Source: Magnaporthiopsis rhizophila (taxonomy: Eukaryota; Ascomycota; Sordariomycetes; Magnaporthales; Magnaporthaceae). From it: a stretch of DNA of 64,000 nucleotides. The first letter of the stretch is position 1, and the number at the start of each line of letters is the position of its first letter. A program made the translations under genes and the position numbers. Location: the NCBI GenBank assembly GCA_003049465.1, contig PYSS01000003.1, positions 558,001 to 622,000 of the forward strand. The letters run 5' to 3'. Shown piece by piece: positions 36,654 through 46,544 of the stretch. Under the pieces are notes generated by a model. It was not told the DNA's origin and did no database searches. It saw only the letters and a list, made by a program, of their open reading frames with translations.

Positions 36654-38145
36654 ATGGTTCGCAACATCGTCGTCCTCGGCGGAAACTCGCACCCGCACCT
36701 GGTTGACGAAGTCTGCGCCATCCTCGGCATTCCTCCCTGCAATCGCATCCTGTCCAAGTTCGAGGTCGGCGAGAGCCGATGCGAGATTAAGGACTCGGTC
36801 CGCGGCAAAGATGTCTACATCATCCAGTCCGGAGGCGGCAAGATCAACGACCACTTCATCGAGCTCTGTATCAGTGCGTGCTCCCTGTCTGCCTCCTCAT
36901 CCTTGCTCTCCCCTGCGGCGTTGAGGTCTGACTTCCGTGTACAGTGATCTCGGCCTGCAAGACAGGGTAAGCTGCTCTCCCCGACCCCTTGGTGTCTGTC
37001 TCTGGCCGCCAACAGATTGGCCGACTGACTGATCCGTTGCGTTGTTCTGCAGATCCGCAAAACGCGTGACTGCTGTCCTGCCCTTGTTCCCCTACTCCCG
37101 CCAGCCCGACCTCCCTTACAACAAGGCGGGCGCACCTCTGTCGAAATCCGTTCGCGACCCGAGCAAGAAGGAGTACACGTTCGAAAGTGTCCCGCCCACC
37201 CCCGGACCCGGCATCCCCAAGACGGCTGGGCTCACGAACGGCGTCGATATTACCCACATGCTTCGGGAAAGCACATACACCAACGGCAACGCCCCAGCGT
37301 CCCCGAGGCCCACACAAGCCCCTGCGGACCAGTATTTTGCCAAGCAGGATACAAATGGCGTCAACGGCCGGGCCCCCAACCATCAGGCTCAAAAATCCTC
37401 GACCTCGTCCGTCGTCCGGGCCTACACCACCCACGATTACGAGAACCCCTCCTTCATCAACCACTTCCAGGCTCGCCCCGGCTATAAGCAGTGGGTGGCA
37501 CAAGCCGGTACGCTGGTTGCCAACCTGCTCAGCTGTGCCGGCGCCGATGGTATCATCACCCTGGAGCTTCACGACCACCAGTACCAGGGATTCTTCGACA
37601 TCCCCGTGGACAATCTGTACGGAAAGCCGCTGCTGCAGCGCTATATAAGTTCCAACATCCCCAACTACAAGGATGCCGTCATCGTCAGCCCGGATGCTGG
37701 CGGAGCCAAGCGGGCAACAGCCATTGCTGACAGCCTGGGCATGGACTTCGCCCTGATCCACAAGGAGCGCCGGGCTACAAAGATGTCGGAGACGCAGACC
37801 GCGACCATGATGCTGGTCGGCAACGTGACGGGCCGGGTGTGCATCTTGGTGGACGACCTGTGCGACACGGGCAACACCATCACGCGCGCCGCCAAGCTGC
37901 TCAAGAACCGCGGTGCCACCTACATCTTTGCGTTGCTGACGCACGGTGTCATGAGTGGCGAGGCCATTCCTCGGATCAACGCCTCCGCCATCGACAAGGT
38001 GATCGTGACGAACTCGGTCCCACAGGCCGAGCACAAGGCCCTGTGCCCCAAGCTCGAGGTTCTGTCGATATCGCCCGTCTTTGCCGAGGCGATCCGCCGC
38101 GTCCATCATGGCGAGTCTATCAGTGTCCTGTTTCAGTATGACTGA
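36654..38145 (+). CDS. PRS5: Ribose-phosphate diphosphokinase (PRPP synthetase), Prs5 type
   Basis: Three exons: 36,654-36,873; a 22-nt micro-exon 36,945-36,966; 37,053-38,145. They total 444 residues. PRPP synthetase makes phosphoribosyl pyrophosphate from ribose-5-phosphate and ATP for nucleotide, His and Trp synthesis. Visible motifs are NIVVLGGNSHPHL, CIMISACKTGSAKRVTAVLP (spanning the micro-exon), LELHDHQYQGFFDIPVDNLY, SPDAGGAKRATAIADSLG, IHKERR and the PRPP loop ILVDDLCDTGNTITRAA. An insertion of about 110 residues follows YSRQPDLPYNKAGAP and is rich in Ser, Pro and Thr. Its position, with FESVPPTPGPG near its start and GYKQWVAQAGTL at its end, matches the non-homologous region of yeast Prs5. 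The second Prs5 insertion is missing here. In yeast such divergent subunits work in hetero-oligomers and link to cell-wall integrity. Confidence 0.92.
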
Positions 38146-39843
38146 GCGAGATACCCAAGGGCCCCTCAAAGACCCCGATATCCTTCACAAGCCTCATCTA
38201 CCATGAGGGGGTTGCAATGATCTCATGCCCTTTGCACCTCCAAGATCTCACATCAGAAACCTTCGCATACACACTTGGCGGCGTTTCGACCTGGCTTTCA
38301 TTTCCTGCTTGTTTGGTTTGGTTGCATTGTCCTGAACCGCAGCGGTATACTGCTGCACCGAAAACAAAAAATCTCACATCTTACTTGGCATTTTGTTGCG
38401 TTCCTTTTTGCAGGAAACAGCCCGGACTGGTAGGGAAGTCTTTTTTTTTCTTTCTTTTTTTGTTGGCGTCATACGGCGAGGCTCAACCGGCGGCAGTCGT
38501 CTGCGGACTTTTTAGTGGCCATCCTCCTCTCCACTCTATTCTTCGCTGTTTCATGGCTGTGCTCTGGAGTTGGTTTCATAACCGTCTAGAGCTATCGGTA
38601 TAGAGGAGGTATCTTGTTTTGCTTGTTTTCCCCCTGGTTTTTTTCTCTTTCCTTGTCGTCAGTCCTTACCCGTCGCAACGAACGAACGCTCCTCCCTGGA
38701 CGGACACCTAGAAATGGCTCCAGCAGCCTTCTCTCGGGGTCCCACGTGCGCTTGAAACGAAACGAGACGACGCATTCGATTACAGCAAGTGGCCTCGACC
38801 TGTGGTCGTCCAACAGGGCGTACTTGACCCCAAGGAAACGCGCCGTCTTGGAAAATACCGGAGCCCGCAGCCGTGTGAGACGACGGCTCGAGATTCTGTC
38901 CGTCTCTGGTAAAACGCTCTCGAGTCAAAATCGGACACAACAGCATTTGGCCGAAGACGGCTCGGCTCGTCGACGGCGAAGACGGACAACCTTGCCCGAT
39001 GGCTTGCCAAAGCGAGTAGCCGTCTCGAGACGGGGACAACAAGGCCGTGTCCTTCTTTTTTGCTTGCTATACATTCGTAAAAACAAAAATCACATGCTCA
39101 TCTCCCCCATGTCTCAAAATCTACGCACGTAGACCCGGGACGGAGTCGTAGGAGTAAAATCATTCCGAGGTGAGGGCTGATTCTCTATCTGGCTTGGTTG
39201 ATGCCGGCATCGGGGATCCATGTTGGTATGTACTCTGGGGCTCGGCTTGAAATGGGATGGATTTCTGATATTACACTGGACTTCTCAGAAAGAAGAAAGA
39301 AAGGAGAAAAAAAAAAACTTGAGAGATGAACAAACAGACCACCCGTCATACCACCAATGTCCGATGAGCCTATCTACCTACTACTATCTCTCCGTCTCTA
39401 CGCATGGTGCTACGCTTGTTGGTGCCCTGATGTTTAGTTTTGTGTCGGGTGTGTAAGCCTTTGCCTATCTCTCTAGCTTGTCTAGACAACTTTAGAGTTC
39501 AAATCAGCCCAAGCCCACATGATAAGGGGAATGAATGGCTGATATGCTTGGCTATAAACTCGACATTTTACATGCATCGCGGAGATGGTCAAAAGAGGGA
39601 AAAGATACCGAATGAACCTCTTGTTGTGCCATGGGTCCGTTTTCCCATCGCTGAGCTGCCTCCGCTCCGAGACGTTCTCGACCGACTTTCATTTCCTCCT
39701 GCCATCAACTCACTTCCGCTAATGTCTTGGAAGACCTGCTCCTGCGTCCTTCTCACAAACAAATACAATTCTGCAGTGTATGTGCACCCGTAGTTACGAA
39801 TAGGCGCACAGCGATGGCTGCCAAGGGCCCCTCAAATCTCTCA
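38146..39843. other. Convergent intergenic region
   Basis: 1.7 kb between the ends of PRS5 and the PARP-UBC gene, with no supported coding sequence. It holds T runs near 38,444-38,461, an A run near 39,308 and a perfect 14 bp palindrome CCGTCTCGAGACGG at 39,020-39,033. Frames at 38,217 (+), 38,614 (+) and 38,659 (-) overlap one another and have no domains. Confidence 0.5.
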
Positions 39844-42800
39844 CTATAGATAAGAGCCGTCAGGGTTGGCCGTGCGGTTCAGATCCTCAGGCACCTTCCA
39901 GCCGTGGGCATGCGCGGAGCGCCTGTACGCCTCGATTGCCTCGTAGACCCCGTAGTCAGTCTTGCCGTAGCCGCGGGTCTGAGCTAGGCGTGCCGGCGGC
40001 TCTGTCGATGTGATGGCAAATCGCACTTGAACCAGGACGCTTTCTATGCTGCAGGCGGGGCTCCAGCCGTCCGACGTGAGCAACTGCATGCACATGGCGC
40101 CGCCTGCCGTCACATGGCCGCCTCCTCCGTTGAGGAACGGCAAGAAGCGTGGGCGGATGACGCGGACGAAGGGCGGCGAGAACGGAAAGGACTCGCCGAA
40201 ACGCAGCTCCAGCACCACCGACTGGACGCCCGCATTCACCATATCCTGGCCGAGGAGGGTGCCCTTGTCGAAACTGTGGAGCTCCACCACCAACTGAAAC
40301 ATATTCTCCATCTTGTCAAAGTCGATGAACCATCCCAGCTCGTGGGGAGGTGTCGACTGCTGAATCCGCCTCAGGGCCAGAATTTGCTTGGTCAGGTGCT
40401 TGGAGGCGCCGCCTGCGTTCTCCGGTGGCTGCAGGTGCGTCAGAGCGCTCAGGTCCAGACTCCCGGGCCGGAAGTCGGTGAGGTGCGCAGGGCGCCGCCG
40501 AGGGGGTGGGCTGATCTCCACCACACTGCTGTCGTTATCATCGCTAGAGATTACAATAACATTGTTTTCATCGGCGGTGACGTCTGCCAAAAAGTCCTTG
40601 TCGTCCTGATCCTCCTCATCCGACTCTTCTTCATGCGCCTGCACTGTGGCAGCTGTCTCGCGCCACTGGCCCTGGTCGATAGTCCTAGAGGATGGGATGG
40701 CGGCGAGGGGAATCTGTAGCAACCTACTGCCAGGCCCACGAACATGCATCGTAGGGTCTTGGCTGACGAAGCCTGAGGTCAGGTTGGGGTTTGCAGTCGG
40801 CTGAACAACGGGGACGCCCAGGCTAAGGTGCGACTGAGTGGGCGTTTTGGCGACGAAGAGATAACGGCACTGTTGCCAGTCAACGTTCTGAACCACCAGG
40901 TGCGGATGGCAGCTCCGGAAACGCTTGGGGATGTTTATAAGCTCGCTGAGGGCAATGGCCATGGTTATGTTGAGCTCGGAAGACGGCCAGTTGGCCGAAG
41001 AGTTCACATTGCCATATCCCATGCTGGTGTAAAAATCCTGACTGAAGTATATGCCGTGGCCGTAGGCTCGGCCATTGGTCAGGTCTTTATAGTCGAGTCC
41101 CGTCCGGATTATGCTGTGCCAGTTGGCGATGGAGCTTCCATGCCATGCAAAGATTGTCGGGTACTCGAGCTTCTCGTCCTTGACCGCACGTTCCAGCTCG
41201 GCGTTGAAGCGCTCCTCCTTGTCTGGAGAGCCCTGCGCGAACCGGAACTGCAGGAAGTTGTCCATCCCTGACACCATCTCGCCCCCTGGCCTATCGCGCT
41301 GTCCCGTGGCAACAGGTGCGGGCGCCGGCGGCGGGGGTGGCAGAGAGGCTGCCGGCAAGCCACCCTTTTTACGCCGCGAGCTGCGAGCAGGTGGCTGGGG
41401 TTGCGGCGGCTGAGCCGCCACGTCTTCTGCGGCCTCTGGCTCGTCCTTGTCCTCGATCTGCAGGATGACAGACCGGTTCGTGGCCACGATCCACTCTAGG
41501 AGCGTCGTCGATGCCGGCGGCACATTTGGCATGTTGCGCACCGAGCTGTTTGTGTTCTTGTCCAAATACGTCTTGATGGCAGGAATGGGTGGCAGGGCAT
41601 TGAGAATGAAGCGGATAGCCCTGGCCTTTCCAGCATCCTGCAAGCTGTCAAAGTCGACATTGAAGAGAGCAAGGTGCATACCCCCATTTGTGAGACGTGG
41701 TCCCTTGTATTCGAACGGATCCTTCAGCTGACCCGTCTGGCCTCCCACCAGGAACTTCACCGTGCCATCGACGGGGTTAGTGGTAATGATGGTGCCAAAC
41801 GTCAAGCCGATGAGGTTTTCTTCAGTGTACCCGCGGTTGTGGTTCAGATCCAAGTTGCTCGGCTTGTGTGGGACTGGTCGGTGGTATTTTCCCAACTTCT
41901 CCGACTCTTTCTCCACAAACACCACACCACCCTCTTTCAGGTGAGAGTGGGGCAGTAGCACAAACCACGTCCCAGGCCTCAGGTCGTCGGGCCAGTCGCT
42001 CGGGTCGTAGAGCGTAGCTGTGGCGGACGAGACGTCCACATAAACCGGGATGGTATCTGGCGGCGTGCGTTGGTTCCACGAAGAATGGAACATGTCTGGG
42101 ACTTTGAGCGACAGTCCGACTGGGAACTCGCGTATGGAGAATCTCGGTGGTTCGGCGACAAGAGGTCGGAGTGCTGGCTGGGAGCTGACGTAGCAGAAGC
42201 TAACCAGGAGATCAACCACAGTTGGCTGAAGCAGAATCTCGTGCTCGACGCTAGGCCCAAGCCCCATCTGCATATACTGAAATAGGCAGAGGGGGTCACT
42301 GCAGACGAAGGGCTTGATAGATCCGAAACCGCTCTCGATGGCGCGGTGGCATCGGAGACAATACTTGGTGCAGTCCACCAGATATCGCATCGCGAACTGC
42401 CAGCTGACAAGCAGAACGCTCTTATCATCGTCATCGTCGGTGAGATGGTCGCCTGGGTCCTTCGATTTTCCCTTGCTCTTACGAGGGCGCTTGTTGGGAG
42501 GACCGCTAGATCCGGTACCTATGCGGTCAAGGAGGCGGATGTTGGCCTCGTCCCATGACATGTCGCCGCCCTCGCCACGGACCTTGAGCAGGGACACAAA
42601 GTACTGGTTCATATAGAGATCCAGCGACCGTGAAAGGAAGATGCGGCTGAGCGGTGGCGTCGTATCCCCTGGCTCGTCATGCTGATCCTCCGTCTCAAAC
42701 ATTTTGCGCTCGTCGAAAGCACTCATGGCTTGGGCAAGCGATGGCTTGTACTTGGCGCACTTGGCGATGCGGAACGTCATCTCGCTCGAGTCGGCCGGCC

Positions 42801-43590
42801 GTTCCATGACTTGCTCGATGAACGGAAAGCCACCCTTGAGCCGGACCAAGAGGATGATGTAGTCCGAGTTTGACAGGCCCCAGGCCCCGAGGGCCTCGTC
42901 CGAGAGACGCAGCTTGCGAACGCGGGTGGACATGGAGACAATGCTGATGTGCGAATGGGGCAGCATGCCCGTCAGTATGCCAACTCGGCAGCCGGCCTTC
43001 CTGACCTTGCGCAAGCTGCGTTTGATGCGCGCGAGTATCATCTGGTCGGGCTCGGATAGTATGGCGGCCCGCTGAGAAGAAGCCGTGCCTGGCTGCCCGT
43101 CCATAAGGGCATACAGATGATCCAGGTCCTCGCCTTCGTGGTCTTGCGCGTTGTTATCGTCGTCCGACTTGAGGCCGCCGAAATCGTCTTCGTCATCTCC
43201 GTCCAGCGACTCGAGATCGGCGTCGGAGCCACCCAGCTGTGACACGTCAAGACGCCTGCTCAGGGTTTTTGCCAACAAAGAAGCGGCCTGCAACACCGTG
43301 AAGTTGCTAGCTGCTGCCGCATGATCCTGAACCTCCTCCATGGACTGCAGGATCTGCTTCGGAGGATCCTCGCAGTCGGTGAAGAGAAGAAATCCACAAG
43401 GGCCTGGGTAGTCGTCCACGTTTGTGGCTAGCAGGCGGATCTGCAGAGGCGAGGCGAGCTTGTCGCTGTCGTAGGTCACCACGGCCTCTCCGTCGTCGCC
43501 CTTCTCGACCGACGTGATATTACCGATGCGGCCTGCTTGAGCCTCCGCGGCAGCCACCGCGGCGTCGGCTCGGAATTTCCGCGCCGCCAT
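39844..43590 (-). CDS. PARP-like ADP-ribosyltransferase fused to UBE2Q-like ubiquitin-conjugating domain
   Basis: Single exon, 1,248 residues. The N-terminal half has acidic stretches and no domain I can name. A basic/Pro-rich linker (about 715-750) precedes a PARP catalytic domain with TIFAWHGSSIANWHSIIR (His817) and NGRAYGHGIYFS (Tyr848). The usual third residue, Glu, is not seen at the expected place (QQCRYLFV), as in mono-ADP-ribosyltransferases. Two SUMO-interaction-like motifs follow (VIVISSDD from 1,011, then VVEISPP). The C-terminal ~200 residues are a UBC fold of the UBE2Q kind, with active Cys1167 in GGAMCMQLLTSDGWSP and SIESVLVQVRFAI after it. Fungal PARP proteins carrying a C-terminal UBC domain are known; their substrates are not established. 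This suggests one protein able to attach both ADP-ribose and ubiquitin. It is divergent from the COG7-like gene. Confidence 0.9.
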   Translation of the reverse strand: MAARKFRADAAVAAAEAQAGRIGNITSVEKGDDGEAVVTYDSDKLASPLQIRLLATNVDDYPGPCGFLLFTDCEDPPKQILQSMEEVQDHAAAASNFTVLQAASLLAKTLSRRLDVSQLGGSDADLESLDGDDEDDFGGLKSDDDNNAQDHEGEDLDHLYALMDGQPGTASSQRAAILSEPDQMILARIKRSLRKVRKAGCRVGILTGMLPHSHISIVSMSTRVRKLRLSDEALGAWGLSNSDYIILLVRLKGGFPFIEQVMERPADSSEMTFRIAKCAKYKPSLAQAMSAFDERKMFETEDQHDEPGDTTPPLSRIFLSRSLDLYMNQYFVSLLKVRGEGGDMSWDEANIRLLDRIGTGSSGPPNKRPRKSKGKSKDPGDHLTDDDDDKSVLLVSWQFAMRYLVDCTKYCLRCHRAIESGFGSIKPFVCSDPLCLFQYMQMGLGPSVEHEILLQPTVVDLLVSFCYVSSQPALRPLVAEPPRFSIREFPVGLSLKVPDMFHSSWNQRTPPDTIPVYVDVSSATATLYDPSDWPDDLRPGTWFVLLPHSHLKEGGVVFVEKESEKLGKYHRPVPHKPSNLDLNHNRGYTEENLIGLTFGTIITTNPVDGTVKFLVGGQTGQLKDPFEYKGPRLTNGGMHLALFNVDFDSLQDAGKARAIRFILNALPPIPAIKTYLDKNTNSSVRNMPNVPPASTTLLEWIVATNRSVILQIEDKDEPEAAEDVAAQPPQPQPPARSSRRKKGGLPAASLPPPPPAPAPVATGQRDRPGGEMVSGMDNFLQFRFAQGSPDKEERFNAELERAVKDEKLEYPTIFAWHGSSIANWHSIIRTGLDYKDLTNGRAYGHGIYFSQDFYTSMGYGNVNSSANWPSSELNITMAIALSELINIPKRFRSCHPHLVVQNVDWQQCRYLFVAKTPTQSHLSLGVPVVQPTANPNLTSGFVSQDPTMHVRGPGSRLLQIPLAAIPSSRTIDQGQWRETAATVQAHEEESDEEDQDDKDFLADVTADENNVIVISSDDNDSSVVEISPPPRRRPAHLTDFRPGSLDLSALTHLQPPENAGGASKHLTKQILALRRIQQSTPPHELGWFIDFDKMENMFQLVVELHSFDKGTLLGQDMVNAGVQSVVLELRFGESFPFSPPFVRVIRPRFLPFLNGGGGHVTAGGAMCMQLLTSDGWSPACSIESVLVQVRFAITSTEPPARLAQTRGYGKTDYGVYEAIEAYRRSAHAHGWKVPEDLNRTANPDGSYL

Positions 43591-45257
43591 CTCTGCAGTG
43601 ATGGATTGGGTGGCGAGCGTGAGGCGGATGCGAAAACAAGTGGAGGGAGGGAAGGAAATGCAGCGGGCGAATGTGGTGCCGCCGAGACGCTGTGGCTGGA
43701 CTAGGCGTCCATGGAGTGCCCGGGTTAAACTATAGATACCTACCCACCTGGGTACCTAAGATAGGTAGGTAGGGAGGTAGGTATAGGCACCGACAAACTA
43801 GGTCTTTTTGTCGAAGGAGGGTTATCGTTTTCGAGCTGAAAAGCGAGTGGAAAGGCTAGCGGATCGGTTCGATTGACGGCGCAGGCGATGGGACGACAGC
43901 CCTGGCTTCTTCTAGCACCGTGCTTGTCCTCGTCTGCGCTCTCAAAGTTGCCACTCTGGTATCCTGTTAGAGCGTTCTGTCGGTTTCTGGGTCGAATCTA
44001 GGTACCTACGTAAGTGACTGCGGCCTGAGGCGCAACCAGCTTCTTCCCTTTGAAAATCGTTGGGCCAAGCCAGATGTGGGCTGAGATGGAAGCTGGCCGG
44101 GGGCAGGGCTAAAAGAGAAAGGCCCAACGGGTTAGGAAAGTGCGATGCAAGGAAAGAGCCTGGGGGGAGGTGCACAATTTCGTGACGTTTGAGCTGGCAG
44201 GCAGCTGCACCTTCCTGCAACAACTGCTTGTAGCACCCACCAGGTGTAATGCGGACTCGACTGCGGGGTCGTGGTTGTGTCTAAAGGTACCTAGCCTACC
44301 AGCAGGCAACCGGCGGGCAACCACAGGGCAGCGAGTGTATGGGACAAAATGTGCAGTTTTGGGATGAAATCAGCGAGCGAGTGGATGCGGAGATGGATGG
44401 CCGAAGCCAGTCACGCAAGCCACCGTGCCTTGGCCGACCTGGCTGGAAAATGGGTGGTCCAGAGCGAGGAGCTTCGCAGGCAAGTGACGCCTTCGACTTG
44501 ATGCGCGCACCACCTAGGTGGGTGGCCAATCGGGTGCCTCTCCCGGTTGGACGTGTAATCTAAGGCACCAAAAGCAAACGAAACGGTACGGCACGAAAAC
44601 AAGCAAACCCCGCGGGACTTTGCGCGGCAATCAATGGGAGACCTTGGGGCGCCGCCGCTAGGCAGAAGCAACTTGCTTGATGCACAAATTCGAAAAGACC
44701 AATAAGGTCGCGAAGTGGGAGGAGAAAGCGCGCCAGAGTCTACCCGCTAGGCTTAAACTCAGTGAGAACAGCTCAGAATAGGGCTGCGCCGACTTCCATC
44801 CAGTTCGGCTGCAGGGGGTGACCACGCCTCCCTAGGTACCTACCTACGCACTTCGTAGGATCTGTGTATCTAAATTGAACGAGATCGGTGGAGAACGAAA
44901 CAGGTCGATTCCAAAGTTTCGATGGTGAACGCGAGCCTAACGAGGCCGTTATTGATCACGACCTTGACGCGGATTACGCTTTCCAATGACGGGAACTGGT
45001 CCAAGGAATCATCTTTATACGTCGTTGGCATTGGATAGTGGATACCTCCCTCCTCAAACGCGACTCTTGACGCATTGAACCCAGCCGTGGTGCCTTGAGC
45101 CCCACGCCCCCACCAATTACATACTGTACCGCCGTCCATACGCTAACCGAATTTGGCACATGTCCTGGATGTCATGATGAGGCTGCAATGGACCTTGGTC
45201 TGTGGGTGTGTGGCTCAACGGTCCCCCAGATCCGTCGTCCTGTTGTTGTAAACGGCC
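43591..45257. promoter_or_regulatory. Divergent promoter region between PARP-UBC and COG7-like genes
   Basis: 1.67 kb without a supported gene. It carries clusters of the TACCTA/TAGGTA motif: 43,736-43,786, around 44,000-44,015, around 44,285 and at 44,831-44,848. The same motif recurs in other intergenic regions of this window. Its role is unknown. Confidence 0.5.
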
Positions 45258-46544
45258 ATGGCCTGGGATTCGAAAACAAGGAACCGCGGGAGCAGCAGCG
45301 TCTCGGGCGCCGCGCGGGGAGCTCTCCCCCTGCACCCCAAACAGGCCAAACAGACCACAATCCAGCCCAATTCTGCTCACGTGGCCGACCCCTTTCTCGA
45401 GGACTTCCTCGATCCGTCGTCCTTCGACCCCGTAGCCTATCTCAACTCGGTGCTGCCCCCGCTTCAATCCAACACCGTCGGCGGCAGTCGCTCGGCCGGC
45501 CGCGGCGCAGGCAGCCAGCACCAGCTGCAGCCGGTTTCGCTGGCCGAGCTGTCGGCCCAGGCCCAGACCCAGGTGTCGCAGCTCAACGCGCACACCACCA
45601 GGCTGGCCAACACGCTCACCCAGCTGACCGATGACATCCTACGGAGCGGCAGCCGCCTCGCATACGAGGTCGAGCTCCTGCGCGGCGAGACCCTCAGCCT
45701 CGCCGAGACCCTAGCCGAGGGCCTACAGGACGATATTGCTAAATTCGTCCCCGGAGGCATTGCGATCTATCAGCAGCCGCAGCAGCAACAGACCAGTCCC
45801 AAGTCATCAGGAGGCGGTTCCGCCGGCGTGGAGCCTCAACCTTCCGAGGCCCCTCCGGCAACAGCAGCTATAAGCGACGCTGCGACGAGGGGCGATGACG
45901 CAACGGCAGCAGCGCCGGACGCCGGCCCGCAGCGGCCGCCGGAGCCGCCCTACATCGCGCGGCTGCGCACCTTGACGCTGGTGCGCGCGCGCCTCGACTC
46001 GGTCATCAAGACCTTCGGCGAAGCCATGGAGTTCGTCTTCCCGCCGTCCGAGGTCTCGGTCAGCTCCTCGTTCCTATCCGTCTCGGCCCCGGACCCGGGC
46101 AAGGAGGCCCACAGCACCGAGGAGAAGGGCCAACAGGTGCTCAGGAAGCTCCGCGACGAGATCTCGGCCCTACTCGCGGCGCCCGATAGCGCCGCCGCCG
46201 CCGACACAGACCCCACCAAGGGCATCGAGGACGCCGCGCGCCGCATCGAGGAGCTGAAGGAGCTGAACAAAGTGTGGCGAGGCACGGCTGAGGAGAAGGG
46301 CCGCGCGAAGTTCATCGAGAGCCTCGCCAAGCTCGTCGAGGACAGGCACCGGGACCTTCTCCGGGAGATGGACGCAGCCAAGCGTGATAGCGCCGCGTCG
46401 GCTTCTGCGACGGACGGCTCTGCTGCTGGGGCCTCCAAGAAGTCTCAAGCCGCCGGCGGCGATCCTCCGCAATCTGAATCGAGAGGCTACGGGGGCGGCT
46501 ACGGATTCATAAGCCAGTTGCAGAAGATACGGAGTGGGCTGTAA
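45258..46544 (+). CDS. COG7: COG7-like subunit of the conserved oligomeric Golgi complex
   Basis: Single exon, 428 residues. The start of the matching region is ADPFLEDFLDPSSFDPVAYLNSVLP, followed by a long predicted coiled coil (LAELSAQAQTQVSQLNAHTT through RGETLSLAETL, about 95-160). A Gln/Pro/Ala-rich spacer comes next, then LRTLTLVRARLDSVIKTFGEAMEF (about 235-260) and a final Glu/Arg-rich coiled coil (IEDAARRIEELKELNKV). This layout fits fungal COG7, a lobe-B subunit of the Golgi tether for retrograde vesicles, which is shorter in fungi than the animal protein. The first ~40 residues look unlike the rest, so the true start may be later or supplied by another exon. Assignment is by pattern only; another coiled-coil tether subunit such as COG5 cannot be ruled out. 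Confidence 0.6.
   Translation: MAWDSKTRNRGSSSVSGAARGALPLHPKQAKQTTIQPNSAHVADPFLEDFLDPSSFDPVAYLNSVLPPLQSNTVGGSRSAGRGAGSQHQLQPVSLAELSAQAQTQVSQLNAHTTRLANTLTQLTDDILRSGSRLAYEVELLRGETLSLAETLAEGLQDDIAKFVPGGIAIYQQPQQQQTSPKSSGGGSAGVEPQPSEAPPATAAISDAATRGDDATAAAPDAGPQRPPEPPYIARLRTLTLVRARLDSVIKTFGEAMEFVFPPSEVSVSSSFLSVSAPDPGKEAHSTEEKGQQVLRKLRDEISALLAAPDSAAAADTDPTKGIEDAARRIEELKELNKVWRGTAEEKGRAKFIESLAKLVEDRHRDLLREMDAAKRDSAASASATDGSAAGASKKSQAAGGDPPQSESRGYGGGYGFISQLQKIRSGL

Noticed and set aside
36871..38169. 432-codon minus-strand frame
   Set aside because: Antisense shadow of PRS5, whose plus-strand translation is clearly the real protein.
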